64,000 bases of DNA from Brevibacillus choshinensis. GTDB lineage: Bacteria > Bacillota > Bacilli > Brevibacillales > Brevibacillaceae. This document shows, piece by piece, positions 6,505 through 15,441 of the stretch. Within the stretch, counting starts at the first letter, position 1. Each line of letters starts with the position of its first letter. The notes under the pieces were generated by a model. It did no database searches, was not told the origin of the DNA, and worked only from the letters and a program-made list of their open reading frames with translations. The stretch lies in NCBI RefSeq assembly GCF_016811915.1, contig NZ_CP069127.1:5218501-5282500 (forward strand). Direction: 5' to 3'. The position numbers and the translations under genes are program-made.

Positions 6505-9500
6505 TTACAGCCCCCATTCCAAAGCCAAACGGCGACTGACTTGAAGATTCTTCCGAGCGGTTTCAGCCGGTGACAGCGGCGTCGGACTATTGAATGTATT
6601 GTTCATAGTAACGTTAGGCTTTGTATTGGCTGCAATCGCCTTAGCCAAGGCATCGTAATCGATTGCCTGACCGCCGATTTTCGGGATATCGTAGTTCGGA
6701 ATGACCTGAGAACCACGTGGTAATTTCAGCAGTTCAATGCCGTTTTCCCCGACCCACGTCCATCCCTCTTCAGTGACAGTCCCTCCATTTTTCAGTCCTG
6801 GTGCCGAGAATGACGCAGCAGCTGCACTGCCGCCTCCACCTGCCCCCGACATGCTTGAGTCGCCCGTATTGTTGCCCCCTGATCCGCCTGACCCTCCGCT
6901 AAGCGCTCCGCGTATCTGACTGATAAGTCCATCGATCCAGCCCTTGATTTGCTTCCAGAGCCATGACGTTTTGCTTTTGATCCCGTCCCATAGACTGATG
7001 ACAAAATCTTCGCCAGCCTCTACGAAATCCTCAGCGAATTCCTTGATCTCGGTCACGGTATCATTCATGTAGCTGATAAAGTCGCTCTTGATCTGTTTCA
7101 TGCCGCTGACTACAGTCTCTTTGGCATTATTGAGGCCATCCGTGAAGAGCCACTTAATCTTATTCCATGCCTCAGTAAAGAACGTTTTGATCGCGTTCCA
7201 TGCTGTTTCAATAGACGTCCTCATCGCGTTCATCGCCAAAGCGTTAAGAGCCTTTAGACTCTCCCAAATAAACGAAAAGAACTGGAGTATCCCGCCCCAT
7301 ATCGTCTCGGTCAGAGTCTTGATAGTCGTCCAAGCTAATGTCAGGTATCCTTTTACAGCTTCAAGCGCCCCAAAGAATACAAGCTTGATCCCTTCCCATA
7401 TCTGGCCGAACGCTACCTGTAGATTCAACCAAATCATTTGTGCATCGGCTACGAGCTGAGTAAAGTTCCCCGTAACCAGGTCGTAAATGAGCAGCACGGC
7501 ACCCAGAAAGATACTTTTTATGGCGTTCCAAACGCCGCCAAAGTAAAGCTTGATTCCGTCCCAGATCATCGCCAGCCCAGCCTGCATGCTATAGAAAATT
7601 GCCATGACTCCATCGACAAATGGTGACACGATCGCCAAAACTGTCGAGACAATCAAGTTCCACGAATCCGAGGCGATCTGCTTTACGTTTTGCCACAGCG
7701 CAGCCAGATAGGTTACTATCTCGCCCCAGTGCTGCTGGATGAGGAGTGGGATTCCAATGAATGGCGCGATAACCGCGAGTATTACCGGTCCCCACTCTGT
7801 AAAAAAGCTTTGTATCCAATTCCAGGTTGTAGCAAAATACTGCTTGATCCCTTCCCAAGCAGTTTCTGTAGCGCTTAATATGGAGTCCCAAAGGTTTACC
7901 ATGTACTCCTTGATGGCGTCCCAGTTTTCATAGATGAGATATGCTGCGGCAGCTAAAGCGGCGATAGCTAAAATTACTAAACCGATCGGCCCAGTGAGAG
8001 CGGTAAAAGCTCCTCCTACTCCTGCTAAAACTGGAGCGAGCATACCAAATCCTGCGGCTATTTGTGGCAAAAATCCGACCAGCAAGAGAAGTGGCCCAGC
8101 TATTAACGCGACAATCGCTGCGATAGCTCCAGCAATAGCAATAAAGGACTTTACTCCATCTGGAAAACGGTTGAACACGTCCACGGCGCTCTGAATCGCA
8201 GAGACCAATACCTGTAGAGCCGGCAGCAACGCTTGCCCAATGGAAATTTTAGCGGTGTCCACAGCTCCACCTAACTGTTCTATCGCCCCTTTAAACGTGT
8301 TCAGCTTTTGGGCTGCTACCTCATTTGCAGATATTTTCCCCATAGCCACCGCCATGTCGGTGACGCCCTTTGCGCCTTCCTTGTACAGGATATTCGCTGC
8401 CCGGATCGCGTCAGATCCAAACATCGTGTTGAGGGCAACCTGCCGTTGCTCAGCTGTCATATCCTTGAGCGCATTCTGTAACAAGTCCGCGATCTCAGAC
8501 ATTTCCTTTAAGTTCCCGTTGCTGTCGTAAAAAGCCGAGGATAGTGCCCCGGAGTTAAATGCCATCTCTTTGAACGCCTTATTTGCCTGTTCTGACCCTA
8601 CTTTTGCGCTGACTGTCTCAGCTGAGAATGTCATCATAGCGTCTACTACGTCTGCCGTCGCACTTGATGCTGGCTTTATCCCATTGTCAGCTAGAAACTT
8701 CATCGCCTTCGCGGCATCGAATGAGATTAACCCGAGTCGATCGAACTCTCCGTATGCATCTGCAGTAGTAGGTGTCAGCCGCATCAACATTGTTTTTAAC
8801 GATGTACCTGCGTCAGATCCTTTCAGCCCGTTCTGAGCAAATACAGCGAGAGCAGTTGAGGTGTCTTGGAACGTCAAGCCAACGCTTGAAGCTACAGCTG
8901 ATACCTGAGATAGTCCGAACTTCATTTCTTCGACACTCGTGGCTGATGCGTTTGCGGCACCGGCCAGAATGTCAGCTGCTTGTGACACCGAGATGTTGTC
9001 ATCCCGGAAAGCGTTCAAAGCGACTGAGGCGATCTCGGCCGCATCTGCTAGCTCGAGCTCACCAGCTACAGCCAGCGATAACGCTCCCTGCAGGCCGCCC
9101 CCCATAATGTCTTGTACACTGACTCCGGCTTTGACAAGCTCTTCGATGCCGCGTGCTGCCTCGGTTGCTGAGTACTTGGTATCAGCGCCCATCTTCATGG
9201 CTAGATTCTCCAGCTCTGCTGAGAACTGGGCAACCTCATCAGGTGCCATAACGGAGTAGACGTTTGCCATGCCCTGTTCAAATTCGGAAGCACTTTTCAC
9301 CGCAATCCCAAGCCCTGCTGCGATACCGACACCGGCCGCCGTGATGGCAGCTCCCACTCTCTGCATTTGTTCGAAGGAGTTACCCATCGCCTGCTGTGCC
9401 TGGTCAAATGACTCTTTATATTCATCACCAAGCTTGTCCACCAGGCCGCTTTGCTTCTTCACTTCCCCGCTTACGTCCCCCAGCTTGCCTTCCAGACCCT

Positions 9501-9831
9501 TTAGTTCCTGCTCGGTCTTCGCGATCTCCCTTTGAAACGCCCGGTACTGACCCTCAGATATATCTCCCTTCGCAAACTGCTGATTGACTTGCTCCTGTGT
9601 TGCCTTCAATCGGTCCAGCTTTTCACGGGTATTGGCGACTGCGTCTCCCAGCAGCTTTTGCTTTTGAGCAAGCAGCTCAGTATTCGTCGGATCGAGTTTT
9701 AAAAGCTTTTCGACTTGCTTGAGCTCAGATTGGATATTCTTGCTTTTTGTATTAACGTCAGTGAGGGCTTTCGACAGCCCGGTTGTTTCCGCACCGATTA
9801 CCACGTTTATACCGCGTATCGTTTCAGCCAT
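6505..9831 (-). CDS. Tail tape measure protein
   Basis: An 1108-residue TP901-type tape measure. It sets tail length and is ejected with the DNA. Residues 1-150 form a charged coiled coil (repeated QKQKLL/KLDRLKATQEQ patterns). Residues 190-480 carry the conserved PhageMin_Tail region (AAEIASVALNAF, then TALAVFAQNGLKGSDAGTSL). Residues 560-640 are strongly hydrophobic and probably membrane-inserting. Residues 650-960 contain imperfect tryptophan-spaced repeats of the type W-x-x-I-x-x-x-F. A serine/glycine-rich linker precedes the C-terminal segment. By the usual rule of about 1.5 angstrom per residue the tail would be roughly 160 nm. The start follows GGTGAGGAG. Confidence 0.95.
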   Translation of the reverse strand: MAETIRGINVVIGAETTGLSKALTDVNTKSKNIQSELKQVEKLLKLDPTNTELLAQKQKLLGDAVANTREKLDRLKATQEQVNQQFAKGDISEGQYRAFQREIAKTEQELKGLEGKLGDVSGEVKKQSGLVDKLGDEYKESFDQAQQAMGNSFEQMQRVGAAITAAGVGIAAGLGIAVKSASEFEQGMANVYSVMAPDEVAQFSAELENLAMKMGADTKYSATEAARGIEELVKAGVSVQDIMGGGLQGALSLAVAGELELADAAEIASVALNAFRDDNISVSQAADILAGAANASATSVEEMKFGLSQVSAVASSVGLTFQDTSTALAVFAQNGLKGSDAGTSLKTMLMRLTPTTADAYGEFDRLGLISFDAAKAMKFLADNGIKPASSATADVVDAMMTFSAETVSAKVGSEQANKAFKEMAFNSGALSSAFYDSNGNLKEMSEIADLLQNALKDMTAEQRQVALNTMFGSDAIRAANILYKEGAKGVTDMAVAMGKISANEVAAQKLNTFKGAIEQLGGAVDTAKISIGQALLPALQVLVSAIQSAVDVFNRFPDGVKSFIAIAGAIAAIVALIAGPLLLLVGFLPQIAAGFGMLAPVLAGVGGAFTALTGPIGLVILAIAALAAAAYLIYENWDAIKEYMVNLWDSILSATETAWEGIKQYFATTWNWIQSFFTEWGPVILAVIAPFIGIPLLIQQHWGEIVTYLAALWQNVKQIASDSWNLIVSTVLAIVSPFVDGVMAIFYSMQAGLAMIWDGIKLYFGGVWNAIKSIFLGAVLLIYDLVTGNFTQLVADAQMIWLNLQVAFGQIWEGIKLVFFGALEAVKGYLTLAWTTIKTLTETIWGGILQFFSFIWESLKALNALAMNAMRTSIETAWNAIKTFFTEAWNKIKWLFTDGLNNAKETVVSGMKQIKSDFISYMNDTVTEIKEFAEDFVEAGEDFVISLWDGIKSKTSWLWKQIKGWIDGLISQIRGALSGGSGGSGGNNTGDSSMSGAGGGGSAAAASFSAPGLKNGGTVTEEGWTWVGENGIELLKLPRGSQVIPNYDIPKIGGQAIDYDALAKAIAANTKPNVTMNNTFNSPTPLSPAETARKNLQVSRRLALEWGL

Positions 9832-9842
9832 CTCCTCACCCC

Positions 9843-10094
9843 CTATCTGCCGTAAAAGGCGTCAATATCAGCTTGTGTGGCTTCCCTTGGCTGATCTTCC
9901 CTAGTGCCACGAAAAATTTCTACGAAGTCGATCAAATCAATGACTCGTAGCTCGTTCACCTCTGCAAAACTAAGACCGGCCTTCTTTGCCCCTACGAGCA
10001 AGGCAATTTCAAGTCGTTCGGTTTGATCGTTATCTTGCGATTTGCGCGCTGATTTTCGCTCCGGAACGAAAAAAGCCCTCAGCGGCTTCCTCCA
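9843..10094 (-). CDS. gpT extension of the tail assembly chaperone (frameshift product)
   Basis: An open frame with no ATG, GTG or TTG near its 5' end lies between the gpG gene and the tape measure. It overlaps the last 65 bases of gpG in the +1 frame. The stretch after the gpG stop encodes a convincing helical protein (IALLVGAKKAGLSF, then VIDLIDFVEIFRG) ending DAFYGR just before the tape-measure ribosome site. This is the position of the lambda T part of gpGT. TTT TTT C at 10074-10068 (both TTT codons in the gpG frame) is the best slip site. A +1 or -2 shift there would give a fusion of about 197 residues. It has no start codon of its own, so it should be expressed only by frameshifting. 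Confidence 0.75.
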   Translation of the reverse strand, partial: WRKPLRAFFVPERKSARKSQDNDQTERLEIALLVGAKKAGLSFAEVNELRVIDLIDFVEIFRGTREDQPREATQADIDAFYGR

Positions 10095-10437
10095 TTACTG
10101 CGGAGAGTATGCCACTATCGAAAAGATCAAATGTCTCAAAAGAAGCGACCCATTCTACAAATGACGGGAATTGCTTTCCGTAAGAATCTGCTTTTGCCAT
10201 AGCCCAGATCAATTGGATAAGCATAACAGTATCGAGCTGCCCAAGGTCTATATTTTGCACGTCAAGATTCGGTGTGCCGTTCCCTTTTCCAAAAAGTGAC
10301 TGTGCCCCGACCATGCCCTGTAACATCTTCATCAGGTCTCCAAGCAGGTCGGCTTTGAATTCCTGCTTATAAAACAGAAGAGCCAGGGGCGTAGCCCTGA
10401 CTCTCACTTCTCTTGATCCAATCCTGATCTCACGCAT
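10030..10437 (-). CDS. Tail assembly chaperone gpG
   Basis: A 135-residue protein located between the major tail protein and the tape measure, where the lambda gpG-type chaperone always lies. It keeps the tape measure soluble while tail tube subunits polymerise around it. Beta segments at the N-terminus (REIRIGSREVRVRATPLAL) are followed by helices (VMLIQLIWAMAKAD, then FVEWVASFE). Its stop codon is followed by a long open frame in another phase (9843-10094), giving the usual G/GT arrangement. The ATG overlaps the stop of the major tail gene. Confidence 0.85.
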   Translation of the reverse strand: MREIRIGSREVRVRATPLALLFYKQEFKADLLGDLMKMLQGMVGAQSLFGKGNGTPNLDVQNIDLGQLDTVMLIQLIWAMAKADSYGKQFPSFVEWVASFETFDLFDSGILSAVMEEAAEGFFRSGAKISAQIAR

Positions 10438-11024
10438 TATGCGCCACCCCCGCCGAACACAGGCTTGTAAATGGTTGTGAAGAATGAGTTATAAGCAGTA
10501 GCATTTGTATCACTCAGCTCAAGATCGCCCTTCACGATCTTTTTCCCATCGATCTCAATCGGAGAAACGACGAGGTTCATTACGTCAGTGGCCACTTCAA
10601 TCGATTCGCCCTTTGTCTTACGTTCTTTTGCAGGTCGGTTTGCCTGGCAGTCGTAGTAGACAAACCGTCGGTTTTTCTGATCCCCTTGGATCTGGCCAAG
10701 CAAAGCGAATTTCTTTGGAATCGCATCCGAAATTTCAATGAGCGCTCCGTTGTCGTCAATTTCCCAGCCCAACATTTCTGCCAGCACCGCATCCGGCACA
10801 AGCGTCATTTCCAATTCGCCAGTATAGCCGTTGTTGCTCGAAACAACGAAATAGGCTGTATTATCTGCGTAGAATGTTGATGTCTCACCCTGCGCCTCTG
10901 GCGTCCAGCGCACGGCTCCTGGAATTGGGATTGGCGGTTTCCAAGCTGGCTGTCCCTGCGCTGTTAAGTCAGCGAATGCAATGTGCACTTTTTCAAGTCC
11001 AAAGGTAACTTTGTTGTCAGGCAT
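10437..11024 (-). CDS. Major tail tube protein
   Basis: A 195-residue protein of the phi13-type major tail family, which forms the hexameric rings of the non-contractile tube. The N-terminus (KVTFGLEKVHIAF) and a conserved segment around residues 35-75 (PGAVRWTPEAQGE, then NNGYTGELEMTL) fit. So do the central DCQANRPAKE segment and the ending TIYKPVFGGG. It lies between the head-completion genes and gpG. A single clear ribosome site (AGGAGGGTAAAT) precedes the ATG, matching the high expression needed. Confidence 0.9.
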   Translation of the reverse strand: MPDNKVTFGLEKVHIAFADLTAQGQPAWKPPIPIPGAVRWTPEAQGETSTFYADNTAYFVVSSNNGYTGELEMTLVPDAVLAEMLGWEIDDNGALIEISDAIPKKFALLGQIQGDQKNRRFVYYDCQANRPAKERKTKGESIEVATDVMNLVVSPIEIDGKKIVKGDLELSDTNATAYNSFFTTIYKPVFGGGGA

Positions 11025-11026
11025 AT

Positions 11027-11362
11027 TTACCCTCCTAAGAGTTGAATTTCATAAATGATCTGCCATAGCTTCTCGCCATCCAGCCAGGCTTCTGTCTTTC
11101 TGTACGGCAGCTGCAATTCTTTTAGCTTGTCCTGGACTAATTTCTCGGCAGCTAGATCCTTTTTCGCTGTGTACAGCTCTATTTGAAAGTTTTCGATACT
11201 CACATAATTGTGATTGTCGGCGATCAAGTCACTTGAGTATGAAAACTGGTAGGTTATAAAGGGCGGAGGCGGCGCTGGTTCGTTCTCGGTACTCTCAAAC
11301 TGGCCATATGCGACTGGAAGGCCCAGAGACTCGAGAACCAGGTAAAGATCGGCTTGGGTCAT
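11027..11362 (-). CDS. Tail completion/terminator protein candidate
   Basis: A 111-residue protein between the HK97 gp10-like and major tail genes, the standard place for the tail terminator that caps the tube and joins it to the head. It begins with a short helix (QADLYLVLESL), then a proline run (PAPPPPFITYQF) and beta segments (YVSIENFQIELYTAKKD). The start overlaps the upstream gene by four bases. The name rests mainly on synteny. Confidence 0.75.
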   Translation of the reverse strand: MTQADLYLVLESLGLPVAYGQFESTENEPAPPPPFITYQFSYSSDLIADNHNYVSIENFQIELYTAKKDLAAEKLVQDKLKELQLPYRKTEAWLDGEKLWQIIYEIQLLGG

Positions 11363-11745
11363 GTTCCACCACCATTCTGAATGATCCGCTTGATATCATC
11401 AGTCAATCCGTCAGCGTGCTTATCATAGGCTGGACGTAAATGGGGGATGGCTTGTACTCGACCGCCGTTCCGCTTTGCATGTCCAAACTCAAGCAAATGA
11501 ACCCGGCGGTAGTCCTTCTTGTTCCAGATCACGCGCCGAGCTTTTCCTCCGCTGTCTTGCTTGGTTACTTTGAAGCCTTGGGCATATCCTCCGGTTCGCT
11601 TGGGAGCGCTAACTGCTACTTCTGCCAAAACCTTGTCTGCTACCTCACCCACTTTTTTCTCAACAGCTTCGGAAACATCCTCGGTATATTCGCGAACGAC
11701 TCTTGTGATTTCTGCAGCCAGCTGGTCAAGCGAAATATCAGCCAT
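11359..11745 (-). CDS. HK97 gp10-family head-tail protein
   Basis: About 128 residues of the HK97-gp10-like family, which helps join head and tail. Recognisable parts are the helix-rich first 50 residues and the SAPKRTGGYAQGF motif that is diagnostic of the family, then LLEFGHAKRNGG and the H-x-R-P-A-Y segment. I chose ATG 11745 with AGAGGG upstream. A GTG six codons earlier (11763) is possible. The start overlaps the end of the head-closure gene. Confidence 0.85.
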   Translation of the reverse strand: MADISLDQLAAEITRVVREYTEDVSEAVEKKVGEVADKVLAEVAVSAPKRTGGYAQGFKVTKQDSGGKARRVIWNKKDYRRVHLLEFGHAKRNGGRVQAIPHLRPAYDKHADGLTDDIKRIIQNGGGT

Positions 11746-12049
11746 TGGAGGCCACCCTCTCACAAGTCAATTCCAGCTCTTCAAAGTTGGTCTCGTATGT
11801 CCGAATTACGTTGTAGCGCTTGCCCTCGAACTCCAGAAGGCGCTCGCCGTTGTATTCATAAGCATGAATAACAAAAACCAATTCCGGGCGAAGTCCTGCG
11901 GTAGCCGCGTTATAAAACTCGGAGCGTCCGACTGACTTCAAGCCGCATAGAATTGGTGTTTCGATAGGATCTATAGGAATTTGGTTGCCAATCTCGTCCT
12001 TTTCTACCCTGCCAGGTGAAATCAGCTTCAATTCATGATCGTAGGTCAT
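11738..12049 (-). CDS. Head closure/head-tail adaptor protein
   Basis: A 103-residue small beta protein of the SPP1 gp16-like head-closure type. It contains KDEIGNQIPID, then the SVGRSEFYNAATAGLRPELVF segment shared by this family, and a C-terminal V-I-R-T-Y motif. It plugs the portal after packaging. Overlaps with both neighbouring genes indicate tight coupling in the head operon. Confidence 0.85.
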   Translation of the reverse strand: MTYDHELKLISPGRVEKDEIGNQIPIDPIETPILCGLKSVGRSEFYNAATAGLRPELVFVIHAYEYNGERLLEFEGKRYNVIRTYETNFEELELTCERVASNG

Positions 12050-12324
12050 GCCATCGCACCGCCCGAATGGATAATCAGGTTATGGAGGCGATACTGCATG
12101 TGCCTGGGCATTGCCTCGGAGCTGTCACGGGACTGGTACCGCCAAACGGATAGGTCAACGCAAAACATAAGATGGCTTGCACTGTCCTCCCGTAGAGCGA
12201 TACCCTTCTCGTCTGCCAGCTCCTCAATCACGCCTTCGATAATGGCCGTGAGGTACGTATCCCTTACTGCTGTACTGATTCCAAGACGTGCTTTGGTAAG
12301 TGATAAAACGGCTGTTACGTCCAT
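12046..12324 (-). CDS. Head-tail connector (gp6-like)
   Basis: A 92-residue mostly helical protein of the HK97 gp6/SPP1 gp15 connector type that adds below the portal. The pattern ALLSLTKARLGI-like start, YLTAIIEGVIEELADEKGI, and a C-terminal helix with LHNLIIHSGG fits DNA-packaging connector proteins. Its first ten bases overlap the end of the small upstream gene. Its end overlaps the head-closure start. Confidence 0.8.
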   Translation of the reverse strand: MDVTAVLSLTKARLGISTAVRDTYLTAIIEGVIEELADEKGIALREDSASHLMFCVDLSVWRYQSRDSSEAMPRHMQYRLHNLIIHSGGAMA

Positions 12325-12473
12325 CCCATTGCCCCCTTGATGGCCGTAATGATTTCCGCTTTCAGCATCGTAGACGACAGCCCCTCTATGCCATGATCTA
12401 AAGCGAACTGCAAAAGCTCCGCTTTAGTCATGGCGTCAAGGTCAGGCTGCGGCTCGGGGCTGCTGAAAGCCAT
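12315..12473 (-). CDS. Small phage protein with SAP/Rho-N-like fold, 52 aa
   Basis: This is a small gene between the capsid and connector genes. The ATG at 12473 overlaps the capsid stop (TAATG), and the stop lies inside the connector start region. Residues 15-46 read MTKAELLQFALDHGI followed by SSTMLKAEIITAI. That is the two-helix pattern of Rho-N/SAP-like motifs, often found in very small proteins at this place in Firmicutes phages. It may bind nucleic acid or the capsid interior; the role is unknown. Confidence 0.75.
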   Translation of the reverse strand: MAFSSPEPQPDLDAMTKAELLQFALDHGIEGLSSTMLKAEIITAIKGAMGWT

Positions 12474-13669
12474 TATTCCCCCGTCGGTCTTGTGTATGTC
12501 AGGTAATACCCGGCCTGCGTATCTCCTGCTTTTACATCAAAACGGACAAAGGCTGCAAGCATCTGGCCGTATACGTTGTGATCTACCCATTTAACGGACA
12601 CTTGCTTACGGTTAAAGAATTTGCAGAACGCCTTGGCATCTCCGATAAATCCTACGAGTTGCCCAGCCGCCGTACCGATCATGTCATCATCCAGTACGAC
12701 AATCTCTTTACCTTTCAGACGTTTACCGGATGCAACTGTTACGTCGTCCTGGAGCATGTATCGTCCATTGCCGTCTTTCATCAAATCCAGCTCATTAAAC
12801 AGCGACTGGGAGACGTAGAGTTTGACTTGATACGCCGTTTTGAAGCCGGTGTTAAGCAGCGTAATAATGTCATCTAACGAGTCTGCTGTTTTAGCCGGTG
12901 CGGATTTCAGCACGGTTGCGATGGCGAAATTACGAGTATTTACTTCTTGATCTTGAATCTCTTCGTCGATTAATCCAACAATGTCATAATCAGCATCGTC
13001 GATAGCTTCCTGTGAAATCGGGATGTATCCACGGTAGGTTTCAATGCTGTAAGAAACATCAGAAATCGTTGGCTTAGCCAGCTCTGGGTTAGCTTCCAAT
13101 TCAGCGACAGTGCTCATTTTCGTTCCTGATTTCTTGATAACCGGGTACTTACCGGTCGAGCGAGTAGCTGGCACGTTCTTGACATATTGCAGCAGGTCGA
13201 CAGTATCTTCAACCGCCTTTTCAGGAGCCAGCAGTTCTTCTGGTATAAGGGCCCCGCCATCAACGAGTTTGAATCCCTCAATAGCTCGAACTTCCGCGCC
13301 TTTGGAACGAATATAAGCATTTACTGCCGAGCGCAATTCTTTGACTTGTTCTTTATCCATCTTCCCTTTACCCTCCGTTTGGCTGCGGTTAGCAGGCTTT
13401 TTATTATTTGAGCGTTCGAGCTCTGTTTCCAAATCCTTGATTTCCTGTTCAAGTGTTGCTTTATCGTTCTCGACTTCACTGATTTGAGATTGATTATCCT
13501 GGATGCTTTGCTCCAGGGCTGCCAGGTCCTCTTCAGTTTCTGCGGCCTCAATAGATGCTTCGAGATCGTTCCGTTTCGCAAGCAATTCTATCAGCTTGTC
13601 GCCCGTTGTTTTCAAGGCCGAGCGCTTCAGATTCAGTTTTGCTCCAATCAAAACCGGGTTAATTATCAT
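12473..13669 (-). CDS. Major capsid protein, HK97 fold, with delta domain
   Basis: A 398-residue HK97-family major capsid protein. Residues 1-105 form a long charged coiled coil (KLIELLAKRNDLEASIEAAE and following). This matches the delta domain that works as internal scaffold and is removed by the prohead protease. The mature part from about 110 carries the EGFKLVDGGALIPEELL segment and the conserved TRSTGKYPVI, IPISQEAIDD and ADYDIVGLIDE motifs. The C-terminus ends in a GYYLTYTRP beta strand. It lies just after the protease gene, whose 3' end overlaps this start. Confidence 0.95.
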   Translation of the reverse strand: MIINPVLIGAKLNLKRSALKTTGDKLIELLAKRNDLEASIEAAETEEDLAALEQSIQDNQSQISEVENDKATLEQEIKDLETELERSNNKKPANRSQTEGKGKMDKEQVKELRSAVNAYIRSKGAEVRAIEGFKLVDGGALIPEELLAPEKAVEDTVDLLQYVKNVPATRSTGKYPVIKKSGTKMSTVAELEANPELAKPTISDVSYSIETYRGYIPISQEAIDDADYDIVGLIDEEIQDQEVNTRNFAIATVLKSAPAKTADSLDDIITLLNTGFKTAYQVKLYVSQSLFNELDLMKDGNGRYMLQDDVTVASGKRLKGKEIVVLDDDMIGTAAGQLVGFIGDAKAFCKFFNRKQVSVKWVDHNVYGQMLAAFVRFDVKAGDTQAGYYLTYTRPTGE

Positions 13670-14234
13670 TCTTCAACATCTCCCTCAGTCGTTGCTTCGT
13701 CTTAGCAACCTTTTCTTTTTTTATGGATTCGGCATCTCGCTGACGGGCGCTAACGTCCGTTTGTGGATATGCCGGGAAAGCGGTAGTTGATACTTCTAAT
13801 AGCTCGGCCTCTAAAACGCGCCATTTCACGCTGCCGTCTTGTTTCTCGATGACTTCCTCCCGTGTTGGGTAGAAGCCAAAAGAGCAGCCTTTCACTTTCC
13901 CGGTTTGCACCTTGCGATAGGCTGATTTAGCGTTTGGATCCTCTAGGTCGATCGTCACTCTGCCCCAAAGTCCTTTTGAATCGGATCTCAATTCCAAAGT
14001 CCCGCTATCTGTGGAACCAAGAACAATCCGGCTGTCGTGGTTGTCCAGGCAGAGAATGTTCTTTGTTCGCAGGCTCTCCTCAAAAGCTCCAGGTGCTACC
14101 TCTTCAAAAGCCCCTCGCCAAAGTTCAGTCTCAGAGTCGTAAACAACAAAATAGCCTTCGAGAATCGCCTCGTTTTCATTCTCAGCAGCCCTGACCTGCA
14201 ATTCAGAGGTAAATGGCATAATCCGTTTATTCAC
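13659..14234 (-). CDS. HK97-family prohead protease
   Basis: About 191 residues of the U35/HK97 prohead protease family, a herpesvirus-type serine protease that trims the capsid delta domain during maturation. Conserved parts are the LEGYFVVYDSET and RGAFEEVAPGAFEESL segments, the catalytic histidine in CLDNHDSR, and the serine in KGCSFGF. I prefer the GTG start at 14234, because GGCGGTG lies upstream. A GTG three codons earlier is the alternative. The gene overlaps the end of the portal gene and the start of the capsid gene. Confidence 0.92.
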   Translation of the reverse strand: MNKRIMPFTSELQVRAAENENEAILEGYFVVYDSETELWRGAFEEVAPGAFEESLRTKNILCLDNHDSRIVLGSTDSGTLELRSDSKGLWGRVTIDLEDPNAKSAYRKVQTGKVKGCSFGFYPTREEVIEKQDGSVKWRVLEAELLEVSTTAFPAYPQTDVSARQRDAESIKKEKVAKTKQRLREMLKNDN

Positions 14235-15426
14235 TCGTATCACCGCCTTTCAATTTAGACTGCTTACCAAGCATGGTAGACGGGATGTAATTCTCCAGGA
14301 TGATCAGCTCTTCCATTTCTGCATCCGGGTCCATCCCGATCCAGTCGCGCAACTCGTTCCGCCTCATCGTATTACGGTCAATCATTTGCGTTCCGGCTTC
14401 TACCATCTCGCTTAGGTCGTAAGCATACAGGCTGCGTGGATTCAGCCGAATGTATAAGTCTGGGCTGAACAATAGATCGCGTGTAAGCGTCTGAGCTATT
14501 CTCTGGCCGATGGACAGAATGCGAGAATTAACAAAGTGGTTGTATTCCTCTTTTTTAAACTCACCCACGCCCAAGAAAAAGGCTGGCACTCCAATGAGCC
14601 CAGCAATCGTCTTTTTATCAATTTCCATGCCCTCGATAATAGCGATATCTTTCAGGGATAAGGGTGTTACCTGGTGGACATTCAGAAGATCGGCAGGAAT
14701 AACCCAGGGCTTTCCTCCCTCTGTGTCGTCGACGTACTTCTGGAGAATCTTGTCCCGACCTTCTTTTGTTCCCATTTCCTCGGTCAGTGCATCGACTGCC
14801 AAAATCAATGTCGGCATGTATTTGCCTGACATAAAATTCTGCTTCGTTTTCTGCGCCTGGGACAACCCTTTTACGATATCCCGTAGGGCCACTCTGTAGC
14901 CCGTGCCGCGATATGGGTAATAGGGATGTGGGTTAAGAACAAAATGCACGACTTCGTCCGGCTGATAGGTAACCCCGTTGTAATCAATGCTATAATCCAT
15001 CATTTTTTTGCCGTCGTTGTAAATGACTGCTGGCATCTGAAACGGCGTCAGGCTGTCGATAAGCCCTGTCTCAGGATCAACCTCTATATGCAGGAGGGAA
15101 TTCCCGTCGCCATCCAGCAGAAGATCCCTAACGATCTTATAGAGCCAAGTTTTTCGCGTCATATTTTTGCAAGGCTCGATGTCAATCTTACGTGACAAAG
15201 CATTGCGTACTCTTTTGTCGCCTGTATCGCTATTCTGAACCAGGTGGATTGTCATACTCGACACCAGGTCTGCAATTTTATCCACGGCAATGAGCACGTC
15301 AGGATGATCGGACAACCGGGTATAGCCGACCGTACCAGTGTCGCCCAAGGCAATCTGAATAGCGACAGGGGCAGGGGCAGCGTCATCCGTAGATCTTGTC
15401 TTTGGCTTACGATTCCAGAATGGCAT
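14227..15426 (-). CDS. Portal protein, HK97 family
   Basis: A 399-residue Phage_portal protein, the dodecameric vertex ring through which DNA enters and leaves. The sequence shows the family's SDHPDVLIAVDKIADLVSS start region, the RKTWLYKIVRDLLLDGDGNS segment, the PDEVVHFVLNPHPYYPYRGTGY motif and the GVPAFFLGVGEFKKEEYN region. The ATG at 15426 has an ideal AAGGAGGTG site. The gene sits between the large terminase and the protease, as in HK97-type phages. Confidence 0.95.
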   Translation of the reverse strand: MPFWNRKPKTRSTDDAAPAPVAIQIALGDTGTVGYTRLSDHPDVLIAVDKIADLVSSMTIHLVQNSDTGDKRVRNALSRKIDIEPCKNMTRKTWLYKIVRDLLLDGDGNSLLHIEVDPETGLIDSLTPFQMPAVIYNDGKKMMDYSIDYNGVTYQPDEVVHFVLNPHPYYPYRGTGYRVALRDIVKGLSQAQKTKQNFMSGKYMPTLILAVDALTEEMGTKEGRDKILQKYVDDTEGGKPWVIPADLLNVHQVTPLSLKDIAIIEGMEIDKKTIAGLIGVPAFFLGVGEFKKEEYNHFVNSRILSIGQRIAQTLTRDLLFSPDLYIRLNPRSLYAYDLSEMVEAGTQMIDRNTMRRNELRDWIGMDPDAEMEELIILENYIPSTMLGKQSKLKGGDTSE

Positions 15427-15441
15427 TTCGCACCTCCTTCT

